A program made the translations under genes and the position numbers. The notes under the pieces were generated by a model, which was not told the DNA's origin, did not search any database, and worked only from the letters and a program-made list of their open reading frames with translations. A stretch of DNA of 40,644 bases from a virus. Location: the IMG/VR virus record IMGVR_UViG_3300021959_000113, positions 1-40,644 of that record, one strand, 5' to 3'. Numbering within the stretch: the first letter of the stretch is position 1; each line of letters begins with the position of its first letter. Positions 16,683 to 24,008 of this stretch are shown here, in pieces.

Positions 16683-18022
16683 GCGTTCTCCAAGAATTCT
16701 TTACAGGAAACGTTATCAAGGTTGAATATATTAGTTGATCCAGAATCATTCCTTCGCACCCTATGCAGAGTGGTTGCTGAGGATCCAGTGACTGTGTGCT
16801 CACCGTTACTAGATAATACATTATCTGGAAAAGCTGCTCCAAATGCCGTGAGATTTAAGGCTCCATTAACATAATTTGACATGGTGAGTCTGTTTCTATA
16901 TACCAACCCTGCTTCCAGCAAGTTAGACCTTGATATATAATTCTCTGAAGAACCCGCCAAGGCTGTATCGTCAAACTCAGCTCTGCCATTCTGTATAGTT
17001 GTGTAGGCTCCAGTAGTCCACCAAGAATCATCATCGAAATTGGCGTTTTCAATCAACTCTTCACCTTCCCACCCATCAGCAACTTGTTTGAATTTCTTGC
17101 TTTCTGGTGAATTGATAGCCATGCCGTAGCCCGGGGCATTCTTAGCAGAAGGTAAATCATATTCCACCCAATCACCTATAGAAGTACCATTACATCTTAA
17201 TGTCAATGATCCTGTATTAGTCAGCGCAGTTGTGACCATTAAACTATCTTCGCTTACTCCTTGATATGGATTAGAAACCCATGCTTCACCATTTGGGCCT
17301 GAATGTGTCTTGTTGAATACTCCAGTTAAAATAGTGTCCCCTATACTTTGATTTAGTGCAAAAGTAACTGAACCTTGAGAATTCGCTGTATTCGTTATGC
17401 GTATCCTTCCAGACGGAAATGTCACATCTGCATTTGTTGGAGTCCAATTTGCAGGGGTGTCATTTATTATTTCAGCCCCCAAAGTAGCCGCGCGATTGCG
17501 AATAACTGCGGAGTCAATAAGGGATTCATCAAGGGGCATGTCGAGAACAAGAGTGCCATTATCATATATTTTAGCATTTGCAATTATTCCATCAGCATAA
17601 AAACCAGAGATATTATTAATTGTGTCAATAACTAGAGATCCGGTTGAACCTGTAGAAGTCGCCAATAAAGAGCCATTTATCTTATAAGTAATATCTGTCC
17701 CTACTCGCTCGATCTCCCATAAGGAATATTTATCCTCTTGTATATTAAATGTCCCCGATACTGAGGATGTTGTACCTGACGTATCAGTAGTTAATAAATT
17801 AGCAGTCAGCTCAATATTATTAGAAAAATTTCCAGCAGCGCCAAGAGGTCTAATTGCGCTACCGGTAGGTTCAGCATTAAAAGTTACTTTAAAATCACCA
17901 TCCAGACTGATCTCTGGGATTGCATAATACATCCCTGCGCCAGAAGAAAGCCGGTGAAAGTAGCGGGCTAGATTCCTTAGCCAAAAGACCATTGGTCTAG
18001 TGTGTGGTCCAATTGAGAGCAT
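16679..18022 (-). CDS. Lectin/LamG-like surface protein
   Basis: The protein has 447 residues. After an unusual N-terminus (FWLRNLARYFHRLSSGAGM) it consists of beta-sandwich modules. The first is LamG/concanavalin A-like (GDFKVTFNAEPTG, YSLWEIERVGTDITYKING, IANAKIYDNGTLVLDMPL). The second half recalls a carbohydrate-binding module (LIENANFDDDSWWTTGAYT, NGRAEFDD). This suggests sugar binding on the virion surface. A GGAG site lies eight bases before the ATG. It is placed between the two terminase genes, away from the other fibre genes. Function is inferred. Confidence 0.75.
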   Translation of the reverse strand: MLSIGPHTRPMVFWLRNLARYFHRLSSGAGMYYAIPEISLDGDFKVTFNAEPTGSAIRPLGAAGNFSNNIELTANLLTTDTSGTTSSVSGTFNIQEDKYSLWEIERVGTDITYKINGSLLATSTGSTGSLVIDTINNISGFYADGIIANAKIYDNGTLVLDMPLDESLIDSAVIRNRAATLGAEIINDTPANWTPTNADVTFPSGRIRITNTANSQGSVTFALNQSIGDTILTGVFNKTHSGPNGEAWVSNPYQGVSEDSLMVTTALTNTGSLTLRCNGTSIGDWVEYDLPSAKNAPGYGMAINSPESKKFKQVADGWEGEELIENANFDDDSWWTTGAYTTIQNGRAEFDDTALAGSSENYISRSNLLEAGLVYRNRLTMSNYVNGALNLTAFGAAFPDNVLSSNGEHTVTGSSATTLHRVRRNDSGSTNIFNLDNVSCKEFLENA

Positions 18023-18023
18023 C

Positions 18024-18308
18024 TTAGTACTCCAGAATTACATCAACATCTGTGCCAACTGCATATATCTTCTTAGGTCTACATGCGATCGGCTGACCTT
18101 TGGATACATTTCTAGTGATGTTGTTTGGTGGAGTTGCCCAGTCATCCATAGTGATAGTTCCATCACCTTGGCTTGTGATAAATCTAGGACAGTCGCTCTC
18201 AATGAATGTCTTATCACCATCAGAGACTTGCCATAGAGGGAATACTGTTGACGGTTCTACTAGTTCATCACCGCTTGCGATTGCAAAATTATCTTTTCCG
18301 TATTTCAT
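18024..18308 (-). CDS. Small protein next to the lectin-like gene
   Basis: The protein has 94 residues, beta-rich (TVFPLWQVSDGDKTFIESD, CPRFITSQGDGTITMDDW, KKIYAVGTDVDVILEY). An AAGGAAG site precedes the ATG. It ends one base before the lectin-like gene's start codon. Likely a structural partner, such as an attachment domain, of that protein. No family is recognised. Confidence 0.72.
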   Translation of the reverse strand: MKYGKDNFAIASGDELVEPSTVFPLWQVSDGDKTFIESDCPRFITSQGDGTITMDDWATPPNNITRNVSKGQPIACRPKKIYAVGTDVDVILEY

Positions 18309-18392
18309 GATATTCTTCCTTTTTTTTGTTTATTAAAAGCATTCTCGAATTCCGATTCCTGCTTATTGATTAGTTCTTTTCTTCCTGTTTAT

Positions 18393-18554
18393 TCATGAGT
18401 GCAGAATCCTTGAGCAGCTAGCTATATACACATTCCATTTGTCGAGCTCTTCCTTGTTATCTCTTCGATACTTCTCTTCCTTCCTCTTTGCTTGATCTGG
18501 CTCTAACTTCTCGCGTTGAGCAAAGTGCTGTCGATGATCATCTATCATTTTCAT
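18393..18554 (-). CDS. Small charged helical protein
   Basis: The protein has 53 residues starting at the ATG 18554, with a strong GGAGAAGG site three bases upstream of the start. It overlaps the preceding gene by 17 bases. It is nearly all charged helix (FAQREKLEPDQAKRKEEKY, RRDNKEELDKW). The role is unknown. The strong start and coupled overlap make it a credible gene despite its size. Confidence 0.6.
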   Translation of the reverse strand: MKMIDDHRQHFAQREKLEPDQAKRKEEKYRRDNKEELDKWNVYIASCSRILHS

Positions 18555-18864
18555 GACCTTCTCCTATCATTCCAAGTACTTCGTTAAGTTCGTCATGGCA
18601 GTCTCTATATGTGTTTGGGTATCTTGGATCGTAGCTTGGTTGTTTTTTATACCACTCCATTCTATCCTTGATCTTCCGCTCTAAAGTGGCCATTACCTCC
18701 TTGATCTTCTCTTCATGGATTCTATTCGCTTCCTTCGCAGCTCTATTGATCATTCTTTGCTGATACTTAACCGGTACAGACTGAATGCCGAACATGCTTC
18801 TAGCGACTGCTTCCATGACTGGACATGTTTTTACTGTGGGCATACTCACGCGACCACCTGCCAT
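18538..18864 (-). CDS. Small helical protein
   Basis: The protein has up to 108 residues. An internal ATG (protein beginning MPTVKTCPVM, at 18843) has AGGTGG ten bases upstream and may be the true start. It is helical and basic (RMINRAAKEANRIHEEKIKEV, with a break) with two Cys near the N-terminus. It overlaps genes on both sides. No family is recognised. Confidence 0.68.
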   Translation of the reverse strand: MAGGRVSMPTVKTCPVMEAVARSMFGIQSVPVKYQQRMINRAAKEANRIHEEKIKEVMATLERKIKDRMEWYKKQPSYDPRYPNTYRDCHDELNEVLGMIGEGHENDR

Positions 18865-19076
18865 GAATCTATCTCGACTCCTTCTGACTCTGAGTAACAG
18901 TCATTGAGTGATAGGATATTTGGATTGTCAGTCTCTTTAACACCAGGGTAAGCAAGTAGATGTAGACGAGTAGATTCAAAGTCCCCGAACATGTCGTGGA
19001 ACTCATTTACTCGAATCATGCTGAGTCCTTCTAGTAGGTGGAGCTGAACGAGTGATGCTGTGTTGCTTATGAACAT
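18846..19076 (-). CDS. Hypothetical protein
   Basis: The protein has 76 residues with no recognisable domain (VNEFHDMFGDFESTRLHLL, YSESEGVEIDSWQVVA). It overlaps both neighbouring frames by 10-19 bases, which supports translation as part of the compact late operon. Confidence 0.65.
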   Translation of the reverse strand: MFISNTASLVQLHLLEGLSMIRVNEFHDMFGDFESTRLHLLAYPGVKETDNPNILSLNDCYSESEGVEIDSWQVVA

Positions 19077-19465
19077 GATTTCACCTCCGGCCAGTCTATG
19101 TCCAGCTTCTCGCCTATCCAGTCGAAGTCAGATTCTTTGAATTTCCTAAAAGTTGCGGGAATATAAAAGAATCCATCGAGATAATGAACACATGTCCTCT
19201 CCCCTTTGAATATTGCCTCATACATAGTTGTATAACCTTCTTCAAAGACTCGCTCTGGCTTGTATGGCTTGCCGTCGCGATGGGTAATGACAAGGGTGTC
19301 AATAATAGGTGCGTTAGTCTCCCAGTATGGTGTACCTTGATATGAGATCTTATCACCTAATCGCTTGAAAGAAGCCAACAGTAGAGAACTTCCATTAACT
19401 TTGAAAACCTCATATTCGCAACCGTAATCATTAAGTACATCCCCGACTTGTGGCTTGATATCCAT
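19067..19465 (-). CDS. Hypothetical protein after terS
   Basis: The protein has 132 residues. The ATG at 19465 is chosen: it overlaps the terS stop (TAATG) and has GGAGGG seven bases upstream. An in-frame ATG eight codons earlier is less likely. The composition is beta-rich with many aromatic residues (NDYGCEYEVFKVNGSSLLL, HYLDGFFYIPATF). No family is recognised. Short proteins of this type follow the small terminase gene in several phages. Confidence 0.72.
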   Translation of the reverse strand: MDIKPQVGDVLNDYGCEYEVFKVNGSSLLLASFKRLGDKISYQGTPYWETNAPIIDTLVITHRDGKPYKPERVFEEGYTTMYEAIFKGERTCVHYLDGFFYIPATFRKFKESDFDWIGEKLDIDWPEVKSCS

Positions 19466-19908
19466 TACGCGTCCCTCCGGCTGAGCCATTGCATCTTCTC
19501 TTCAGTGGACATAGAGTCGAACATGGCCTTAACCTCTGCTTTCTTGGTGCCATCCACTATAGAAGCTTCAATCTTTTGCGTGAACATACCGATATGCTTG
19601 CCCAGGAGCTCGTTTGCCTTAAGAGCTCCAGACGAGTCGATCTTACCCCGATCATCTTCTTCTTGGCATTTCTCTCTTATCTGGATGAGTGAGTTGAGGA
19701 TATTCTCTGCATTAATCTCGGTTTTTTCTGCAATAACCTGCCTTTTTTTAGCAATTATGTGCATCACCTTAGCATTTCTTAGCAGTCTTGATGAAGTTAC
19801 ATGTGCAGCTTTCACCGAGTATCCGGCTCTAATAGCTGCGTTAGTGGCATTTAGATCAATAATATATTCTTGACAGAACTTCTCTTGTTTTGCAGTGAGC
19901 TTGTCCAT
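19465..19908 (-). CDS. terS: Terminase small subunit (Terminase_2 family)
   Basis: The protein has 147 residues and recognises phage DNA for packaging. The N-terminus LTAKQEKFCQEYIIDLNATN, then AAIRAGYSVKAAHVTSSRLL, is the diagnostic helix-turn-helix of the Terminase_2 family. The middle is coiled coil for ring assembly and the C-terminus would contact the large subunit. It is the first gene of the leftward late block. A weak AAGGA site lies upstream, and candidate promoters lie in the divergent region to its right. Confidence 0.9.
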   Translation of the reverse strand: MDKLTAKQEKFCQEYIIDLNATNAAIRAGYSVKAAHVTSSRLLRNAKVMHIIAKKRQVIAEKTEINAENILNSLIQIREKCQEEDDRGKIDSSGALKANELLGKHIGMFTQKIEASIVDGTKKAEVKAMFDSMSTEEKMQWLSRRDA

Positions 19909-19939
19909 TTCAGTGTATTCCTTATAGTTAGATAATTTA

Positions 19940-19967
19940 ATGATATATCAATTTTTTTATAAATCAA
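19940..19967 (-). promoter_or_regulatory. Candidate late promoter upstream of terS
   Basis: Reading leftwards, TTGATT (19967-19962), 16 bases, then TATCAT (19945-19940). A second candidate -10-like box, AACTATA, overlaps 19929-19923. No other leftward promoter candidate is better placed for the late genes. A phage activator may be needed. Confidence 0.4.
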
Positions 19968-19980
19968 CAACTAGATTAAC

Positions 19981-20008
19981 TGGACAAACAATACAGGTGT
20001 AATACAGT
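19981..20008 (+). promoter_or_regulatory. Candidate rightward early promoter
   Basis: TGGACA (19981-19986), 16 bases, then TACAGT (20003-20008), about 45 bases before the first rightward gene. The TGGACAA heptamer recurs in the other regulatory regions of the window and may be an operator. Confidence 0.4.
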
Positions 20009-20050
20009 AGGGGTACAGAGATAACAAAAAAAACAAAAGGTAATAAAAAA

Positions 20051-20266
20051 ATGTCTTATTATATCGGATACTTAAGCGAAAATTGTCACCATAACCATGG
20101 CAGCGACTCTGCAAGCTATTCAATCAATGAGGGAAGTGTACCGAATTTACCAAATTACAAAACAGCTTTAGAGGAATTTAACAAGCTTGTTTTTACTGGC
20201 GAATATTTTGAAATCCACATTTTCGACTCAAGTGACAAGCTTTTAAAAAGTTATAGCAATTATTAA
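20051..20266 (+). CDS. Small hypothetical early protein
   Basis: The protein has 71 residues. It begins YYIGYLSENCHHNHGSDSAS and ends FEIHIFDSSDKLLKSYSNY. A purine-rich leader with AAAGGTAATAAAAAA precedes the ATG. First gene of the rightward small-gene block; no family is recognised. The clustered His and Cys near the N-terminus could bind metal. Confidence 0.65.
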   Translation: MSYYIGYLSENCHHNHGSDSASYSINEGSVPNLPNYKTALEEFNKLVFTGEYFEIHIFDSSDKLLKSYSNY

Positions 20267-20296
20267 AACAAAAACAAAACAATAAGGAATAACACG

Positions 20297-20473
20297 ATGA
20301 CACTAGAAGAAATGATAGAAAGCATTCAGAAGCGAATGGAGCATGAGGACAATTTCACAGAAGAGAAGAATATGCTCGGAATGGCAGAAGCTGCTTTGGC
20401 TGACTTAATCAATTATTATAGCGATGGTCCTTGTTCAAGAAACATCGAAATTTGTATTAAGGAGTGGAAGTAA
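20297..20473 (+). CDS. Small hypothetical protein
   Basis: The protein has 58 residues (TLEEMIESIQKRMEHEDNF, GMAEAALADLINYY), helical and acidic. The AAGGAATAACACG leader precedes the ATG; a near-identical leader element precedes the RadC-like gene. The stop overlaps the next start (TAATG). Confidence 0.62.
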   Translation: MTLEEMIESIQKRMEHEDNFTEEKNMLGMAEAALADLINYYSDGPCSRNIEICIKEWK

Positions 20474-20664
20474 TGACGTTTACACTTAATCAGACGGCCT
20501 TTCACGCGGGAGACAGCATTTACTACAACGGTCAGCCGGTAACGATTTTAGAGGTGCTGAAAGACTATAATCCCCACTTTGGTGACGCGGTGCGACTTTC
20601 TAACAATGTGATAACTTGCGGCTCCTGTTTGAGCACACTAAGAACTATTGAGGAGAACAAGTAA
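20473..20664 (+). CDS. Small hypothetical protein
   Basis: The protein has 63 residues from ATG 20473, supported by GGAG eight bases upstream and overlap with the preceding stop. It looks like a small beta-barrel (FHAGDSIYYNGQPVTILEVL, NVITCGSCLSTLRTIEE). A C-x2-C pair is present. No family is recognised. Confidence 0.65.
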   Translation: MTFTLNQTAFHAGDSIYYNGQPVTILEVLKDYNPHFGDAVRLSNNVITCGSCLSTLRTIEENK

Positions 20665-20846
20665 TGAGAAACCAAAAAGATATAGATCTTATTTACAAAC
20701 ACACTCACAAAGACGCCAAGGGAATCTCTCAAGGTAAGAAATGTTGCATGTGGCTTGGAAAGTTTGGCACTACTCATGGTCCCATTGAAGTTATGCCTGA
20801 GGAGACATACCAAGAAAGGCTCAAGTCTGCGAGGAGCAAGGCATGA
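20664..20846 (+). CDS. Small hypothetical protein
   Basis: The protein has 60 residues, basic (KDAKGISQGKKCCMWLGKFG, then EETYQERLKSARSKA). Its start overlaps the preceding stop with GAGGAG upstream, and its own stop overlaps the next start (ATGA). No family is recognised. Confidence 0.62.
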   Translation: MRNQKDIDLIYKHTHKDAKGISQGKKCCMWLGKFGTTHGPIEVMPEETYQERLKSARSKA

Positions 20847-20959
20847 TATATATATTTCTAATGAACAGCTGCCTTTTTATCGTGGCAATACTTTTAATAA
20901 ACTGGCTGCTTGGCAGTCGTGATGATGACAAACCAGATTTTAGAGGAAAAAAATTATGA
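20843..20959 (+). CDS. 38-residue single-span membrane peptide
   Basis: The protein begins MIYIFLMNSCLFIVAILL, continues INWLLG, and ends with a charged tail (SRDDDKPDFRGKK). It is one clear transmembrane helix with a short hydrophilic C-terminus. GAGGAG precedes the start and both ends overlap neighbours by four bases. Such phage membrane micro-proteins can act in lysis control or exclusion; no specific function is claimed. Confidence 0.6.
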   Translation: MIYIFLMNSCLFIVAILLINWLLGSRDDDKPDFRGKKL

Positions 20960-21087
20960 ACACCCCGATTACATCAATCAGATTACAGAACAAAGAGAAG
21001 TTAGCAGAACTGGCGAAGAAAGATAACCGGAGCTTGGCCAACCTAATCAACCACATTATAGCGGAGTACTTAAAGAATGAGCGATAA
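20956..21087 (+). CDS. Ribbon-helix-helix DNA-binding protein (Arc/CopG-like)
   Basis: The protein has 43 residues. ITSIRL forms the strand, then NKEKLAELAKKDNRSLANLI and NHIIAEYLK form the two helices. This is the minimal RHH repressor fold, a dimer binding operator DNA through the strand. It is coupled to neighbours by overlaps at both ends. It probably regulates this rightward block; candidate operators are the GKGACAGG repeats near 22.2 kb. Confidence 0.7.
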   Translation: MNTPITSIRLQNKEKLAELAKKDNRSLANLINHIIAEYLKNER

Positions 21088-21574
21088 ACGAACAAGACAG
21101 GCAGGTACCAGAGTCACAGAGCGAGATAAGAAGGTTTTGGAAAGGAGAGCTGCAAAGTGCAATCTAAAGCTCTCAGAGTGGATCTATCGTGTTTTAATGA
21201 ATCATAAAGGAGGTGATCCAAGTCTACCACGTCCACGTAAAGCTAAAAGGAAGTTGACGATAGAGCAAGAGAAGGTAAGAGAATTCAAAGATAATATTAT
21301 AGAAAATCTAAAGAATAGATCACCTTATGAGTATTATACGAAGGAGGCATTCATAAAGATTAAAGGTAGCAAGAAACTTCCTTTCCCCGTCCACATTACG
21401 GATTTTGACTTTATTGAAATTAAGCACAATCCAGAGGATAGAATGAGTGTTATTTTTAATCGAATAAAGATGATTAAACACTCCCACTTGACTTATATAT
21501 TTACCAGTGTACATGAGCTAGATGGGTCGAAAGAATCAGGACCTTTAAACCAAGTTTGGCATTATCGAGACTAA
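21077..21574 (+). CDS. RHH/MobC-like DNA-binding protein
   Basis: The protein has 165 residues. Residues about 8-45 (AGTRVTERDKKVLERRAAKC, then NLKLSEWIYRVLM) match the ribbon-helix-helix segment of plasmid mobilisation accessory proteins (MobC/NikA type). The rest is unlike relaxosome proteins and has an aromatic beta-rich end (SHLTYIFTSVHELDG). It overlaps the small RHH gene by 11 bases. No relaxase is present in the window, so a transcriptional role is more likely than mobilisation. Confidence 0.6.
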   Translation: MSDKRTRQAGTRVTERDKKVLERRAAKCNLKLSEWIYRVLMNHKGGDPSLPRPRKAKRKLTIEQEKVREFKDNIIENLKNRSPYEYYTKEAFIKIKGSKKLPFPVHITDFDFIEIKHNPEDRMSVIFNRIKMIKHSHLTYIFTSVHELDGSKESGPLNQVWHYRD

Positions 21575-21586
21575 GGAGTAGTAATT

Positions 21587-21940
21587 ATGAGTGAAGTAGA
21601 AGTAGAAGTATTTTTAAATATTGAATCAGTCGACAATGACATATATTTTAAAAATTCCAAAGACATTGACTTGTTACTTGCAAAGCACAGTTGGCATGAA
21701 GTGTCTGATATTTTCCCGCTTAAAGAGTGTCCACAAATTGGCTCAAGCATATCAGTTGCCCGCCACTGCTCAATCTTTCTTGAGTCTAGTCTGTGTGGTG
21801 CTTTTTTAACAACACTATCTGAGACTGAGGCATCTTTTCTTGATGATTGCAGTCCTATTGTATTTAACATAAAAGATGCAAGAGTCGAATATTGTGAGGG
21901 GTCTATTTGCACAATATCAATAGGAGTTGAGCTCCAGTAA
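21587..21940 (+). CDS. Hypothetical acidic protein
   Basis: The protein has 117 residues with five Cys (LKECPQIG, ARHCSIF, SLCGAF, DDCSPIV, EYCEGSIC). The start VEVEVFLNIESVDNDIYFKN and end ISIGVEL suggest a compact beta-sandwich. A strong terminator follows 25 bases later, so it ends the first rightward unit. No family is recognised. Confidence 0.65.
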   Translation: MSEVEVEVFLNIESVDNDIYFKNSKDIDLLLAKHSWHEVSDIFPLKECPQIGSSISVARHCSIFLESSLCGAFLTTLSETEASFLDDCSPIVFNIKDARVEYCEGSICTISIGVELQ

Positions 21941-21964
21941 CTCGAACCAAATAACAGTATTTTT

Positions 21965-22000
21965 AAAGCTCCAAGTCAACCACGATTTGGAGCTTTTTTA
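21965..22000 (+). terminator. Rho-independent terminator
   Basis: A perfect 10-bp stem (AAAGCTCCAA / TTGGAGCTTT) with a 12-base loop is followed by a U-tract (TTTTTTA including the stem end). It closes the 20.0-21.9 kb unit. Confidence 0.8.
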
Positions 22001-22149
22001 TTTGGGACAAGTACCATTTAGCTACCTCATTCATAAATACTTAATTATCAACAATTAGACAATGGACAAGATACCCTTATATATCTAAAGATATATTAAG
22101 TAATTTGTCTGTCTTTGAAAGATAAATACTCTTGCGTGTATAAAGATAC

Positions 22150-22246
22150 GTGACAGGATGGTTCAACGTGACAGGTATTGCGGTTCATCCTTCACCGCTT
22201 ATTACTGCGCTGAGGCTCGTTAACCTGTCCCTACCACCTGTCCCTA
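22150..22246 (+). repeat. Two direct plus two inverted GKGACAGG repeats (operator or origin candidate)
   Basis: The 454-base gap 21941-22394 has no gene. After the terminator it contains GTGACAGG at 22150 and 22168 (18 bases apart, each followed by GGTTCA) and ACCTGTCCCTA at 22223 and 22236 (13 bases apart), the same GACAGG core on the other strand. A GCGGT/ACCGC hairpin lies between them. Such iteron-like symmetry fits a repressor operator or replication origin. Which one cannot be decided from sequence. Confidence 0.5.
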
Positions 22247-22315
22247 TCCCTATCTTTGGAGCTGCTGTCTGGAGGTGTGGAAAAAAATAAAAAAAAGAAT
22301 TGTCCAGTTCTTGTA

Positions 22316-22343
22316 TTGTTTTATGTACATAGTGATATATAAT
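22316..22343 (+). promoter_or_regulatory. Promoter candidate for the RadC-like operon
   Basis: TTGTTT (22316-22321), 16 bases, then a perfect TATAAT (22338-22343). The predicted start near 22350 puts the hairpin at 22351-22366 at the extreme 5' end of the message. A TTGTCCA heptamer overlaps the upstream edge (22300-22306). Confidence 0.55.
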
Positions 22344-22350
22344 TAGAATT

Positions 22351-22366
22351 AGCCACTGCAATGGCT
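22351..22366 (+). promoter_or_regulatory. 5'-leader hairpin with CTGCAA loop
   Basis: AGCCA / TGGCT stem enclosing the loop CTGCAA. Two other intergenic hairpins (24577-24605, 26649-26664) carry the same loop with different stem bases. Being at the predicted 5' end it may stabilise the message or bind a protein. Confidence 0.45.
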
Positions 22367-22394
22367 CTAACTAAAACAAAACAGGAATGACACT

Positions 22395-22886
22395 ATGAGC
22401 GACATATCACTACCACGCAGACTCTACAAATTTTCAGTTAAGAGAGAGTTCGACCAAACAGTTAATGAAGACACCACCACCGACTATCAGGTTAACTCTC
22501 CATGCTCCATGCAAAAAGCTCTTGAGAGTTTGGACCTACACATGGCAGAGCAGGAGAACTTTGTTGTCTTCTTTCTGGACACACGTTTGAAGATCAAAGG
22601 ATTCGATATGTTGACGAAAGGTCTTTTGGATCGTTCGCCCTGTCATCCACGCGAAGTCTTCAGAGCAGCTATCATTAACGGCTGTTCAAAAATCGCGATC
22701 GCACATAACCATCCTTCTGGAGATTCTTCACCTTCACCTGCTGACATGAGAATTACTCAGATACTTGTCGATGCAGGAGAGCTGCTAGGTATAAAAGTTC
22801 TGGACCATTGCATTATCGGTTCGACTCACAAGGGCGTTGACTTTCACAGTATGAAAGCGCATGGCACAATGCCGGAGGCTCAGTAG
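22395..22886 (+). CDS. RadC-like JAMM/MPN-domain protein
   Basis: The protein has 163 residues. It carries the RadC/JAB domain: PCHPREVFRAAIINGCSKIA, then the metal-binding signature HNHPSGDSSPSPAD (residues 104-117: His104, His106, Asp117), then ITQILVDAGELLGIKVLDHC. The N-terminal helix-hairpin-helix of chromosomal RadC is missing, as in most phage and plasmid forms. Biochemical function of this family is not settled; hydrolase activity is possible, and roles in recombination or anti-defence have been suggested. First gene after a promoter; SD AGGA is eight bases before ATG. Confidence 0.88.
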   Translation: MSDISLPRRLYKFSVKREFDQTVNEDTTTDYQVNSPCSMQKALESLDLHMAEQENFVVFFLDTRLKIKGFDMLTKGLLDRSPCHPREVFRAAIINGCSKIAIAHNHPSGDSSPSPADMRITQILVDAGELLGIKVLDHCIIGSTHKGVDFHSMKAHGTMPEAQ

Positions 22887-22890
22887 TAGC

Positions 22891-23091
22891 ATGACTGAAT
22901 TTCAAAAACAAACTGCGATGGATATAAAGCATCACCAGAATCGCGCAGCTTGGCTCAATAGCATTGAGAGCCTTACATCCACAGAGAGAGCTCACCTAGA
23001 ACAATCTCTCGACATTCTGGCTGATCCGCATAAGGGGCACAATAGCTCGAATCCTAATTGCCAATGTGGATGTCGTGAGGTGTTCGCATGA
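22891..23091 (+). CDS. Small hypothetical protein with Cys-rich tail
   Basis: The protein has 66 residues from ATG 22891, after the RadC-like stop. It is helical (QNRAAWLNSIESLTSTERAH) and ends NCQCGCREVFA, a possible metal-binding tail. GGAGG lies 12 bases before the start. The stop overlaps the next ATG. Confidence 0.6.
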   Translation: MTEFQKQTAMDIKHHQNRAAWLNSIESLTSTERAHLEQSLDILADPHKGHNSSNPNCQCGCREVFA

Positions 23092-23315
23092 CGGACTCAT
23101 TTGAATACATGACCAATAAGGCCTTTGTTGGCTTCAAGTTGAATAATCTAAGCTACAAGAATGAAGCTTACTTTGATAACCATAAAAAAATTAACCACTT
23201 GACGGTCCTTGACTCTGTGTCTTTAGAAGAGCATCTCCTTTATGGCGGGAGAAAGTGCGGATGGTTTAAGAAGAATTGTGAAGCCATTGACAGACGTTAT
23301 AGGAGATTCGCATGA
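23088..23315 (+). CDS. Small hypothetical protein
   Basis: The protein has 75 residues (YMTNKAFVGFKLNNLSYKN, GGRKCGWFKKNCEAIDRRY), with a basic C-terminus. Start and stop both overlap neighbours (ATGA). No family is recognised. Confidence 0.6.
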   Translation: MTDSFEYMTNKAFVGFKLNNLSYKNEAYFDNHKKINHLTVLDSVSLEEHLLYGGRKCGWFKKNCEAIDRRYRRFA

Positions 23316-23428
23316 TCGACGTGGCGATTTATCTCACTGGCTGCTCTGGCTGCGCTCTACTCGGCTTCTTGGCTGCTCCTGCATCTGAGAAAGTGGAATT
23401 CATCAATCTAATCATGAGGAGGAAGTAA
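23312..23428 (+). CDS. 38-residue membrane peptide
   Basis: MIDVAIYLTGCSGCALLGF then LAAPASEKVEFINLIMRRK: one short hydrophobic helix followed by an amphipathic basic end. AGGAGATTCGC precedes the start; the stop overlaps the next ATG. It is similar in layout to the peptide at 20843-20959 but not in sequence. Confidence 0.55.
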   Translation: MIDVAIYLTGCSGCALLGFLAAPASEKVEFINLIMRRK

Positions 23429-23724
23429 TGAAAGCATTTACCATTACATCAATAATTTTAGCAGCAGCGTGTGAAAGAACAGCAGATACTAATGATTCAT
23501 GGGCCTTGCTGCTGATTCTGAGCAACATGGCTTCGATGTTCAAAAAAGTGGGCGATGATCGCGATAAGTACGATAGGGCAATCATCCAACTTGACTCCAT
23601 TAACGGCATAGAGCTCATTCAAGAAGCTTTAGACGAGATTACCGACAATGTGACGTTTGATCCCAAAGATAGCGAGGAGGCTGCGTTTATGGCCATTCAG
23701 CAGCATTTTGAAAGGAGCGCATAG
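23428..23724 (+). CDS. Hypothetical helical protein
   Basis: The protein has 98 residues (DSWALLLILSNMASMFKKVG, DRDKYDRAIIQLDSINGIEL, EEAAFMAIQQHFERSA). AGGAGG lies directly before AAGTAATG. The early residues are mildly hydrophobic but not a convincing signal peptide. No family is recognised. Confidence 0.62.
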   Translation: MKAFTITSIILAAACERTADTNDSWALLLILSNMASMFKKVGDDRDKYDRAIIQLDSINGIELIQEALDEITDNVTFDPKDSEEAAFMAIQQHFERSA

Positions 23725-23725
23725 A

Positions 23726-24007
23726 ATGGGAGATCTAATAAATCTGAGAAGTGAAGTTACCTTTGTCTTTGATCACTGCGTTGGCGAAGGAAGCTCTTTT
23801 CTAATCTCGACAGGAGCTGATTCAATTCGCTATTATAGCAGTGACCTAGGCGGATTCTCCATCTACTCAAGTCCAGATGATCGTTTAAAGGCATTTTGTG
23901 ATTATCACGGTATGCAAGAATATACAGTAGTCAAAAAAGAAAATGTTTCTACCTTTGGTGAAAACTGGACTGTAGTGGCATACATCAATATCGAACTGGG
24001 GGCATAA
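23726..24007 (+). CDS. Hypothetical protein
   Basis: The protein has 93 residues from ATG 23726, supported by AAAGGAG ten bases upstream. The N-terminus MGDLINLRSEVTFVFDHC is followed by FLISTGADSIRYYSSDLGGF, and the C-terminus is WTVVAYINIELGA. The first 14 bases of the gene are identical to those of the next gene. Confidence 0.62.
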   Translation: MGDLINLRSEVTFVFDHCVGEGSSFLISTGADSIRYYSSDLGGFSIYSSPDDRLKAFCDYHGMQEYTVVKKENVSTFGENWTVVAYINIELGA

Positions 24008-24008
24008 C

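Noticed and set aside
21077-21574. MobC-like gene as evidence for a conjugative or mobilisable element
   Set aside because: No relaxase, oriT-like nick region or coupling protein is visible; the surroundings are phage genes.
22386-22397. Three-codon frame ATG-ACA-CTA-TGA overlapping the RadC-like start
   Set aside because: Probably incidental; the AGGA site is well placed for the RadC-like ATG itself.
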